From NCBI GenBank assembly GCA_013813955.1, contig JACCQW010000208.1, positions 1-6,640 on the forward strand: a stretch of 6,640 bases of DNA, given 5' to 3'. Below, one piece after another: positions 1 through 5,349 of the stretch. Each line of letters opens with the position of its first letter. The first letter of the stretch is position 1. The notes under the pieces are model-generated. The model saw only the letters and a list, made by a program, of their open reading frames with translations. It was not told the origin of the DNA and searched no databases. The translations under genes were made by a program, and so were the position numbers. This DNA is from Solirubrobacterales bacterium (GTDB lineage Bacteria > Actinomycetota > Thermoleophilia > Solirubrobacterales > Solirubrobacteraceae).

Positions 1-416
1 GCGAGCGGGGCGAGCTTGCGCTGGCGCACGAGCGGCGCGAACTTCCGCGCCAGGGCGACGGTGCAGAGGAAGGGCGGGTCGGGCCAGTCGAGGCCCGCGC
101 GCTCGAAAGCCTGGCGCAGCACGCGCCTGTCGAAGCTCGCGGAGTGGGCCACGAGCACGCGGGCCTCCATCCGCGCGGCGAGCTGCTCGAGCACGATGCG
201 CGGACTGGGGGCATCGGCCACCATCGCCTGGGAGATGCCGGTGAAGCGCTGGATGCCGCGCCCGAGCGGTCGCTCGGTGGAAACGAGCGACTCCCACTCA
301 TCGTGCAGCTCGCCACCGCCCACGAGCACGGCGCCCACCTCGGTGAGCTCGCATTCGTCGCCGGGGCGGCCGTTGGTCTCAGTATCGACCGCGAGGAACT
401 CGGTGTGCAGGAGCAT
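1..416 (-). CDS. DnaQ-like DEDDh 3'-5' exonuclease (3' end cut by window edge)
   Basis: The reverse strand encodes 138 residues from an ATG at 416, then leaves the window without a stop. The reading resembles the exonuclease domain of the DNA polymerase III epsilon subunit. Motif Exo I is FLAVDTETNG (Asp11, Glu13), followed by a conserved EVGAV stretch and an RFTGIS segment at 58-63. Exo II is VLVAHSASFDRRVL, with Asp96. The Exo III His/Asp region lies beyond the edge. Family members use two metal ions to remove nucleotides from 3' ends, in replication proofreading or repair. Whether this is the true epsilon subunit, a stand-alone exonuclease or the front of a fusion (for example with a UvrC-like nuclease) cannot be decided. 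ATG 416 leaves ten residues before the first Asp, as is usual; a GTG at 440 is an alternative. No clear ribosome-binding site is seen. It is divergent from the dehalogenase gene. Confidence 0.85.
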   Translation of the reverse strand, partial: MLLHTEFLAVDTETNGRPGDECELTEVGAVLVGGGELHDEWESLVSTERPLGRGIQRFTGISQAMVADAPSPRIVLEQLAARMEARVLVAHSASFDRRVLRQAFERAGLDWPDPPFLCTVALARKFAPLVRQRKLAPL

Positions 417-455
417 GCGAACGCGCGTTCTATGCGCCACGTGGGACGGAATGCA

Positions 456-461
456 TAGGCT
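456..461 (+). promoter_or_regulatory. Putative -10 element (TAGGCT) of the dehalogenase gene
   Basis: TAGGCT fits the TANNNT pattern of an actinobacterial -10 hexamer. Six bases separate it from ATC 468, so transcription would begin at or next to that codon and the message would be leaderless. No convincing -35 element is visible. The same spacing is seen before the genes at 2805 (minus) and 4460 (plus). Inferred from pattern only. Confidence 0.4.
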
Positions 462-467
462 CGCCCG

Positions 468-1346
468 ATCACCGATGTCTTCCGCACGCCCGATGAGCGC
501 TTCGAGGGGCTTCCCGGCTACCCGTTCGGGCCCAACTACACCGAGGTGGACGGGCTGCGGATGCATTACCTCGACGAGGGCGACGCGGCGGCGGAGCCGA
601 TCGTCTGCTTCCACGGCGAGCCCAGCTGGTCCTACCTCTACCGCAAGATGCTCCCGCCGCTGGTGGCGGCCGGGCGCCGCGTGATCTGTCCCGACCTCGC
701 TGGCTTCGGGCGCTCGGACAAGCCCACCGATTTCGGGTGGTACTCCTACGATCGCCACACCGCGCATGTGAGTGTGGTGCTCGGAGGGCTCGACCTGCGC
801 GAGGCCACGGTCGTGGTCCAGGACTGGGGCGGCCCGATCGGGCTGCGCTGGGCCACGGAGAACGCCGAGCGCGTGGCGCGCCTCGTGATCATGAACACGG
901 GCCTCTTCAGCGGCCGGGTGTCCAAGGGGTTCATGGCATGGCGGGACTTCGCGGAGAAGAACCCCGACCTGCCCGTGGGCTTCGTGGTCCAGGGCGGCAC
1001 CGCCACCGAGCTGCCGGGGGAGGTGGTGGACGCCTATGAGGCGCCCTTCCCGAACCCGGAGTCAAAGGCCGGGGCGGCCACGTTCCCGCTGCTCGTGCCT
1101 ACCGCGGAGGACGCTCCCGGAGCGGCGGAGATGAAGCGGGTCGCCGATGAGCTCACGCGGTGGGAGAAGCCCGCACTGGTGGCCTTCTCGGATTCCGACC
1201 CCGTCTTTCCCTACCCGAAGTCGGGTCAGGTGTTCGTGGACGCGATCCCCGGCGCCGGGGAGCAGCTGCGGATCGAGGGCGCCGCCCACTTCCTCCAGGA
1301 GGACCGTGGCGAGCGGATCGCCGAGGCGATCATCGACTGGAGCTAG
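468..1346 (+). CDS. Haloalkane dehalogenase-like alpha/beta hydrolase (HLD-I/DhlA type)
   Basis: This is an alpha/beta-hydrolase of the haloalkane dehalogenase family, which cleaves carbon-halogen bonds with water through an aspartyl ester. Numbered from the GTG at 546 (266 residues): HGEPSWSYLYR at 23-33 is the oxyanion-hole signature; VVQDWGGPIG carries the nucleophile Asp93 and halide-binding Trp94; GFMAWRDF in the cap carries Trp132, aligning with DhlA Trp175; FSDSDP holds the acid, probably Asp216; GAAHFLQED holds His248. The whole catalytic set is therefore present. The family N-terminus (FRTPDERFEGLPGYPF) is encoded in the same frame upstream of 546, so GTG 546 is too short. The frame opens after a TAG at 456-458 and contains no ATG, GTG or TTG before 546. 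I set the start at ATC 468, giving 292 residues, a normal family length, but a sequence error near 464-466 is an alternative. The halide substrate is unknown; related enzymes can act on other esters or epoxides. Confidence 0.85.
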   Translation: MTDVFRTPDERFEGLPGYPFGPNYTEVDGLRMHYLDEGDAAAEPIVCFHGEPSWSYLYRKMLPPLVAAGRRVICPDLAGFGRSDKPTDFGWYSYDRHTAHVSVVLGGLDLREATVVVQDWGGPIGLRWATENAERVARLVIMNTGLFSGRVSKGFMAWRDFAEKNPDLPVGFVVQGGTATELPGEVVDAYEAPFPNPESKAGAATFPLLVPTAEDAPGAAEMKRVADELTRWEKPALVAFSDSDPVFPYPKSGQVFVDAIPGAGEQLRIEGAAHFLQEDRGERIAEAIIDWS

Positions 1347-1349
1347 CTC

Positions 1350-1368
1350 CCTCTCGTCCACCGAGAGG
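1350..1368. terminator. Hairpin between convergent genes
   Basis: CCTCTCG (1350-1356) and CGAGAGG (1362-1368) form a perfect 7-bp stem with a 5-base loop, beginning three bases after the dehalogenase stop. A second small stem follows: GGGAG (1370-1374) with CTCCC (1380-1384) around a run of G. The channel gene ends head-on at 1432, so the hairpin could end transcripts from both sides. There is no T-tract on either strand, so an intrinsic terminator of the classical kind is not shown. Confidence 0.45.
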
Positions 1369-1431
1369 CGGGAGGGGGGCTCCCTCTACCAGGGCGTGAG
1401 ACGCTCGGCCCGGCCGCGAGGTCGGACAAGC

Positions 1432-2805
1432 CTAGGACCCGCCGTCGCCGAGCGCCGCCACTTCGCCCTGAGCCGCCTCGACGTCGCTCTCGAAGGGCTC
1501 GATCGCTCCGTCTGGGCCGATCAGGTAGACGGTCTGATCGGAGAGGAAGGCCTCGGTTGCCGGCGAGCCGAGCGCAACCGCCGCCATCAGCGTGCCGCCG
1601 ATCCGGTAGACGTCGCGTACCACGCCGATCTTGAACAGGGAGCTGGTCTCGTTGACCACGTCGCCCCGCCCGGCCCGCAGCAGGGTGCGCAGGTCGTCGC
1701 GCATCGCGAGCGCAGCCACGACGATCGAGATGTTCTCCACCTCGTCGGAGGTCACCGCGGCGAGCGCCCGCGCGCGGTGCAGGCAGAGCCGCCGCAGCAC
1801 GAAGCGGCTGCCGCCACGGCCGAGCACGATCGGGATGTTGTAGTCCTTCGCCCGTTTGACGTGGGGGCCCTCAGGGTCGCGCTCGACGGCGAGCACCGGC
1901 ACGCCGAGCTCGCGGAGCAGGAGGCACAGGCGCAGGCCGACCTGACCGAGCCCGACCACCACCACGTGGTCGCGGCGGGGCATCGCCCGCCGGCCCGCGA
2001 TGGCGATGAGCCGCATGTCGAGCAGCCGGTTGACGACCCCGGCGGTGAAGATCGCGGTGAACGCGAGCGCGGCGAGCATGGCCAGGGCGGAGAAGACCTT
2101 CAGCCAGCTCGGGCCGTCGTCGATGATCGGGTTCGGGCCGACGGTGACGATCGTCTTCGTGGCCGAGTAGAACGCGTCGACCAGCGGCTCGTCGAGCGCG
2201 GTGGCCAGGACCACCGTGTCGAGCAGCAGGATGAACAGAAAGCCCAGCAGGCCCGCCATCAGGATGCGGGCGCTCTCCTCGAAGGGGTTGAGCATGGACC
2301 CGAGCTGGTTCAACAGCCGCTGGCCGCGGGACGGCACGTTGGGCTCGATCGGGACGAGCTCCGGGCCGTCCGGGCCGGCGCGGACGCCCGCAAAGTTGCC
2401 GTCCCACCGACTGACCCCGAGCAGGCGATCGTCGAAGCAGGGTCCGGCAAGCGAGGGGACGACCATGTCGGCCATCGACAGGACCCGGACGTTGCGCACC
2501 GCGCGCCGCAGCTGGGAGGCGACGATGCCGCTGAAGACCGTCACCACGAGCGGCACGCCCGGACGCACGTTCTCCACGACGAGCGCCAGCCTGAGCGAGA
2601 CGTGGTCGTCGTTGGAGATGACGACGACGGCGTCGATGTCGCCGTCGAGCGCCCGGCGGATGGCACGGTCGTGGGGATCGCGGAGGTAGGTGACGTTCGC
2701 GCCCGCCGTGCTCAGGGCGCGCTCGGTGACGGCGGTCATCTCGTCGTGGCCGATGACGAGGATGTTCCGTCGCCTTGCCGGCGCGGCTGACGAGCTGGCT
2801 TCCAC
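1432..2805 (-). CDS. Two-helix potassium-channel-like protein with RCK/TrkA-N domains on both sides of the pore
   Basis: 457 residues from GTG 2805. Order: a first RCK/TrkA-N Rossmann domain at about 14-135, opening NILVIGHDEMT, with the usual glycine pattern eroded; a linker; TM1 at about 181-204; a re-entrant pore segment AFYSATKTIVTVGPN at 211-225; TM2 at about 236-262; and a second RCK domain from 279, with intact HVVVVGLGQVG (Gly285, Gly287, Gly290) and acidic Glu308 ending strand 2, as for NAD(H) binding. The single TM-pore-TM unit would assemble as a tetramer in the cytoplasmic membrane, with both RCK domains inside, gating ion flow by nucleotide or ion binding. Canonical K+ channels read TVGYG in the filter; this one reads TVGPN, so selectivity for K+ is not assured. 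The gene lies 84 bases behind the methyltransferase stop but has its own likely promoter. No Shine-Dalgarno is seen; the message is probably leaderless. The ligand and ion are unknown. Confidence 0.82.
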   Translation of the reverse strand: MEASSSAAPARRRNILVIGHDEMTAVTERALSTAGANVTYLRDPHDRAIRRALDGDIDAVVVISNDDHVSLRLALVVENVRPGVPLVVTVFSGIVASQLRRAVRNVRVLSMADMVVPSLAGPCFDDRLLGVSRWDGNFAGVRAGPDGPELVPIEPNVPSRGQRLLNQLGSMLNPFEESARILMAGLLGFLFILLLDTVVLATALDEPLVDAFYSATKTIVTVGPNPIIDDGPSWLKVFSALAMLAALAFTAIFTAGVVNRLLDMRLIAIAGRRAMPRRDHVVVVGLGQVGLRLCLLLRELGVPVLAVERDPEGPHVKRAKDYNIPIVLGRGGSRFVLRRLCLHRARALAAVTSDEVENISIVVAALAMRDDLRTLLRAGRGDVVNETSSLFKIGVVRDVYRIGGTLMAAVALGSPATEAFLSDQTVYLIGPDGAIEPFESDVEAAQGEVAALGDGGS

Positions 2806-2811
2806 GGTGTG

Positions 2812-2817
2812 AGTATG
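2812..2817 (-). promoter_or_regulatory. Putative -10 element (CATACT) of the channel gene
   Basis: Read on the minus strand, CATACT is followed by six bases (CACACC) and then GTG 2805. This is the same layout as before 468 and 4460 and suggests a leaderless transcript for the channel gene, independent of the upstream methyltransferase. The hexamer matches TATAAT at four of six positions. A 17-bp spacing puts the -35 at about 2835-2840, inside the palindrome described separately. Confidence 0.4.
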
Positions 2818-2826
2818 CCGGGGGAT

Positions 2827-2870
2827 CCGGCCTCAGATCCTGTGGATCTGCCAGCCGACCATGAGGCCGG
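2827..2870. repeat. Nested inverted repeats upstream of the channel gene
   Basis: Outer arms CCGGCCTCA (2827-2835) and TGAGGCCGG (2862-2870) are perfect 9-bp complements. Inside lies a perfect 17-base palindrome, CAGATCC-TGT-GGATCTG (2834-2850), which shares two bases with the left outer arm, so the two full stems exclude each other. The block sits between the methyltransferase stop (2890) and the channel start (2805). It could end the upstream transcript, act as an operator over the channel promoter, or both. There is no T-tract after the stem. Confidence 0.6.
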
Positions 2871-2889
2871 TCGCCCAGCGCCCGGCCGG

Positions 2890-3501
2890 CTAGGACGCGA
2901 CGGCGACACCGACGATCATCGGCTTCACGATCGCCACCGCCTTGGGAATGCGGCCATGCTCGAGCTGCTCGACGGTGAACGGCGCGGCCTGGATCGCGGC
3001 GAGCGTGCGCCGGTTGTCGTTGCAGCCGTGGCCGACCTGCTTCCAGACGCCGTGCAGGCGATCCTGCCAGCGCGCGAGGCGCTCGTCGCCGGAGCGCACG
3101 TGCTCGAGGAAGAGCAGGCGGCCGCCGGGCCGCAGCACGCGCCGCGCCTCGCGCAGCGCACGGGGCACGTCGGCCACCGTGCACAGCACGAGCGTGGCGA
3201 CCACCGTGTCGAAGCTCGCATCCTCGAAGGGCAGCTGCTCGGCCGGGGCGCGCACCACGCGCCGGCCGGGGTTCTTCTCCTCGAGCCGCCGGGCCATCGG
3301 CTCCTCCGGCTCGGCGAGCACGAGCTCGCGGACGTGGGCCGGGTAGTGGTCGACGTTGACGCCGGTCCCGGCGCCCAGCTCGAGCACGCGCCCCTCGGCC
3401 CGCGCCAGCAGCGCCCGGCGACGCTCGCGCAGGCCGTGCTCCTCGGACTGTGCCATGAGGCGGTCGTAGATCCGCGCGAAGAAACGGCCGTAGAGGTTCA
3501 T
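2890..3501 (-). CDS. Class I SAM-dependent methyltransferase (METTL7/UbiE-like)
   Basis: 203 residues from ATG 3501. The Rossmann-like methyltransferase core is clear: motif I VLELGAGTG at 39-47 binds S-adenosylmethionine, acidic Glu64 follows strand 2, LPFEDASFDTVVATLVLC at 90-107 spans motifs II/III, and VLRPGGRLLFLEH at 122-134 is the motif typical of UbiE/COQ5 and METTL7-like enzymes. The GHGCNDNR segment and the C-terminal KPMIVGVAVA also recall METTL7 proteins, whose known members methylate thiols at membranes; that substrate cannot be assumed here. The N-terminal MNLYGRFFARIYDRLM is amphipathic and may touch the membrane. The length is normal for a single-domain enzyme. The gene starts 13 bases after the dehydrogenase stop on the same strand, with only a weak purine-rich GGCGGG ahead of the ATG, so it is probably translated from the same mRNA. 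Substrate unknown. Confidence 0.85.
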   Translation of the reverse strand: MNLYGRFFARIYDRLMAQSEEHGLRERRRALLARAEGRVLELGAGTGVNVDHYPAHVRELVLAEPEEPMARRLEEKNPGRRVVRAPAEQLPFEDASFDTVVATLVLCTVADVPRALREARRVLRPGGRLLFLEHVRSGDERLARWQDRLHGVWKQVGHGCNDNRRTLAAIQAAPFTVEQLEHGRIPKAVAIVKPMIVGVAVAS

Positions 3502-3514
3502 GCGCCCGCCGAGC

Positions 3515-4411
3515 CTACGAGTCGCCGGTGCCCTCGTCGAGCTGGAGGGCTTGGTCCCCGGCCTCCAGGCCCGGCTCGGAGCGCGATGCGCGCAGCTCGT
3601 AGGCGCGGCGGGCGCCGGCGTCGGAGCCCAGGAGCACGCGGTCGGCCTTCAGCGCCCGCGACACGCCCTCGCGCCCGCCGCGGGGAAGGACGCCCAGGGC
3701 CTTGTTGATCGTGCCCAGCGACCGCGGCACGAAGACGTCGAAGCGCGGCACCTTGAGCGCGTCGACGATCTCCGCGGCGACGTCCTCCGGATCGACGTTC
3801 TTGACGCCGCGCGCCGACTGCAGCCCGGAGGCGAGCTCGGTGTTGACGATGCCGGGCATGACGCAGGAGACCTCGATCGCCGTCCCGCGCAGCTCGGCCC
3901 GGACCGCCTCGCTGGCCCCCACCACGAAGTGCTTGGTCCCGCAGTAGGTGGCGCCGCCGGGGAAGCCGGCCTTGCCCGCCGACGAGGCGATGTTGACCAG
4001 GTGGCCGCGGTTGCGCCCGAGCATCCGCGGCAGCACCTCCTTCATCCCGAACAGGACGCCGTGGACGTTGATGTCGACCTGGCGCTGCGCGGTCGCGTCG
4101 TCCTCCTCGAGGAACGGGCCGATCTGCATGATCCCCGCGTTGTTGACGAGCACGTCGACCGGGCCGAGCCGGGACTCGGCCTCGTCGAGATAGGCGCGCA
4201 TCGACGCGCGGTCGCAGACGTTGAGCTCGAGCGCGATCGTGCCGGGGCCGAGCTCGGAGGCGGTCTGCTTCGCGGTCTCCAGGTCAAGATCGCCGATGGC
4301 CACCTTCATGCCCTCGCGGACGAACGCCTGCGCGGTGGCGCGGCCGATGCCACGCGCCGCGCCGGTGACTGCGGCGACCTGTCCGTGGAGCACCCGGGGC
4401 TGTCTGGCCAT
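3515..4411 (-). CDS. Short-chain dehydrogenase/reductase (classical SDR, NAD-type)
   Basis: 298 residues from ATG 4411. Classical SDR motifs appear in order: TGAARGIG at 16-23 (cofactor glycines), Asp41 at the end of strand 2 (favours NAD(H) over NADP(H)), NNAG at 90-93, catalytic Asn115 in DINVHG, Ser143 in NIASSAG, Tyr156 and Lys160 in YCGTK, and MPGIV at 185-189. One oddity is Asn64 in LNV where most members have Asp contacting adenine. After the roughly 250-residue core comes a C-terminal tail rich in Arg, Glu and Gly. The enzyme should oxidise an alcohol or reduce a carbonyl in the cytoplasm; the substrate is not readable. The open frame runs far upstream, but the start is fixed by homology and by a good GGAGG five bases before this ATG. 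It heads a likely two-gene operon with the methyltransferase and is divergent from the alpha/beta hydrolase. Confidence 0.9.
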   Translation of the reverse strand: MARQPRVLHGQVAAVTGAARGIGRATAQAFVREGMKVAIGDLDLETAKQTASELGPGTIALELNVCDRASMRAYLDEAESRLGPVDVLVNNAGIMQIGPFLEEDDATAQRQVDINVHGVLFGMKEVLPRMLGRNRGHLVNIASSAGKAGFPGGATYCGTKHFVVGASEAVRAELRGTAIEVSCVMPGIVNTELASGLQSARGVKNVDPEDVAAEIVDALKVPRFDVFVPRSLGTINKALGVLPRGGREGVSRALKADRVLLGSDAGARRAYELRASRSEPGLEAGDQALQLDEGTGDS

Positions 4412-4416
4412 GTCTG

Positions 4417-4422
4417 CCTCCC
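4417..4422 (-). promoter_or_regulatory. Shine-Dalgarno site of the SDR gene
   Basis: On the minus strand GGGAGG precedes ATG 4411 by five bases. It is the strongest ribosome-binding site in the window and rules out the much longer upstream extension of the same open frame, which would run back through the divergent hydrolase. Confidence 0.75.
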
Positions 4423-4443
4423 TCGCTTCGTGGTCTGGGCCGC

Positions 4444-4453
4444 ACGATATCCT
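4444..4453. promoter_or_regulatory. Overlapping divergent -10 elements in the SDR/hydrolase gap
   Basis: On the plus strand TATCCT (4448-4453) lies six bases before ATG 4460, predicting a leaderless hydrolase message. On the minus strand TATCGT (4444-4449) predicts a start near 4437 and a leader of about 26 bases containing the SDR ribosome-binding site. Both fit TANNNT and overlap across the symmetric GATATC at 4446-4451. Such symmetric -10 sites are known to fire in both directions. No clear -35 element is seen for either. Confidence 0.45.
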
Positions 4454-4459
4454 GGCTCG

Positions 4460-5302
4460 ATGGCCAGCTTCGAGTTCGAGGGCCGGCGCATCGCCTACGA
4501 GGAGTTCGGCTCGGGCCGGCGCGTGTTCGTGCTGATCCACGGGCTCCTGCTCTCCCAGCGGATGCACGAGCCGCTGGCCCGCGACCTCGCGGCCCGCGGC
4601 AACCGGGTCATCACCGTCGACCTCCTCGGCCACGGCGCCTCGGAGCGCCCGCGCGACATGTGGCGCTACTCGATGGGCTTCTTCGCCGAGCAGGTGGTCG
4701 CGCTGCTGGACCACCTCGAGGTCGACGAGGCCGTCGTCGGGGGGACGTCGCTGGGGGCCAACACCACGCTCGAGGTCTGCGCGCTGGCTCCCGAGCGCCT
4801 GCGCGGGATGGTCATCGAGATGCCGGTCCTCGACAACGCGCTGCTGGCCTGCGCGCTGGCCTTCAGCCCGCTGCTCGTGGCGCTGACCTTCGGCGAGCCG
4901 GTCATGCGCGGCGTGTCGCTCCTCGCCCGCGCGATCCCGCGGCGGGCGCTGCCATTCCTCGCCGACCTGGCGCTGGACACGCTGCGTCAGGACCCCGCGC
5001 CGAGCGCCGCCGTCCTGCAGGGCATCTTCTTCGGGCGCACCGCGCCGCATCGCAACGAGCGGCGCACGTTCACCCCGCCCGCTCTGATCATCGGCCACCG
5101 CCGCGACCCGGTCCACCCGTTCTCGGACTCGGGGATGCTCGCGGACGAGCTGCCGAACTCGCGGCTGCTGGAGGCCGACTCGCTGCTGGAGCTGCGCTTC
5201 TCGCCGGACCGCCTGACCGGCGAGATCGCCGGGTTCCTCGACGAGTGCTGGAAGCCCAAGCGCCGCGCTGCCGGCTCCAGGCGCCGGGCCGCGGCGTCCT
5301 AG
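4460..5302 (+). CDS. Alpha/beta-fold hydrolase lacking the usual catalytic histidine
   Basis: 280 residues from ATG 4460. The fold is clear: VLIHGLLLS at 24-32 gives the oxyanion hole, VDLLGHGASERP at 53-64 is the typical strand-4 loop, GGTSLGA at 94-100 is the nucleophile elbow with Ser97, and IIGHRRDPVHPF at 210-221 gives the acid Asp216. The last strand, where the third triad residue (GH) normally sits, reads LLEADSLLELRFSPDRL, with Ser241 at the His position. His219, just after the acid, is the nearest alternative. The cap at about 125-200 is hydrophobic, suggesting a lipid-like or aromatic substrate. The C-terminus is a basic Arg/Lys/Ala tail. The same frame stays open far upstream to 3500, but that part lies antisense to the SDR and has no recognisable domain; ATG 4460 fits the family start and the -10 hexamer. 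It could be an esterase, a lyase-like homologue or a non-enzymatic member. Confidence 0.85.
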   Translation: MASFEFEGRRIAYEEFGSGRRVFVLIHGLLLSQRMHEPLARDLAARGNRVITVDLLGHGASERPRDMWRYSMGFFAEQVVALLDHLEVDEAVVGGTSLGANTTLEVCALAPERLRGMVIEMPVLDNALLACALAFSPLLVALTFGEPVMRGVSLLARAIPRRALPFLADLALDTLRQDPAPSAAVLQGIFFGRTAPHRNERRTFTPPALIIGHRRDPVHPFSDSGMLADELPNSRLLEADSLLELRFSPDRLTGEIAGFLDECWKPKRRAAGSRRRAAAS

Positions 5303-5323
5303 CGCCTTCGGCGCGGCCCGGCG
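5282..5323 (+). terminator. Strong stem-loop enclosing the hydrolase stop codon
   Basis: CGCCGGGCCGC (5282-5292) and GCGGCCCGGCG (5313-5323) are perfect 11-bp complements. The 20-base loop contains the TAG stop (5300-5302) and a smaller alternative stem, GCGCC-TTC-GGCGC (5302-5314). No T-tract follows. Its position suggests transcript termination or 3'-end protection before the next gene. Confidence 0.5.
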
Positions 5324-5334
5324 GAACGATCATC

Positions 5335-5340
5335 TAGGCT
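5335..5340 (+). promoter_or_regulatory. Putative -10 element (TAGGCT) of the DUF3105 gene
   Basis: TAGGCT is identical to the hexamer at 456-461 and lies nine bases before ATG 5350, so any 5' leader would be only a few bases long. There is no Shine-Dalgarno site in the gap. No -35 element is recognisable. Confidence 0.35.
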
Positions 5341-5349
5341 ACCCGCCGC

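Noticed and set aside
1..684. Plus-strand frame over the exonuclease and dehalogenase start
   Set aside because: It is Ser/Arg/Thr/Ala-rich, opposite a DEDDh exonuclease with intact Exo I and Exo II motifs, and it overlaps the dehalogenase in another frame.
1147..2790. A 547-codon open frame on the plus strand opposite the channel gene
   Set aside because: The product is a low-complexity Arg/Asp/His/Gly string with no domain, exactly antisense to a well-supported channel. It is what the codon bias of a GC-rich gene produces on the other strand.
1871..3184. A 437-codon minus-strand frame spanning the channel start and the methyltransferase
   Set aside because: It is Arg/Ala/Pro-rich with no motif and crosses two real genes read in another frame of the same strand.
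3500..4459. In-frame upstream extension of the alpha/beta hydrolase
   Set aside because: It lies antisense to the SDR, shows no domain, and the hydrolase family begins at ATG 4460 with a promoter element directly ahead.
4412..5116. In-frame upstream extension of the SDR on the minus strand
   Set aside because: It is antisense to the hydrolase; ATG 4411 has a strong ribosome-binding site and stands at the family N-terminus.
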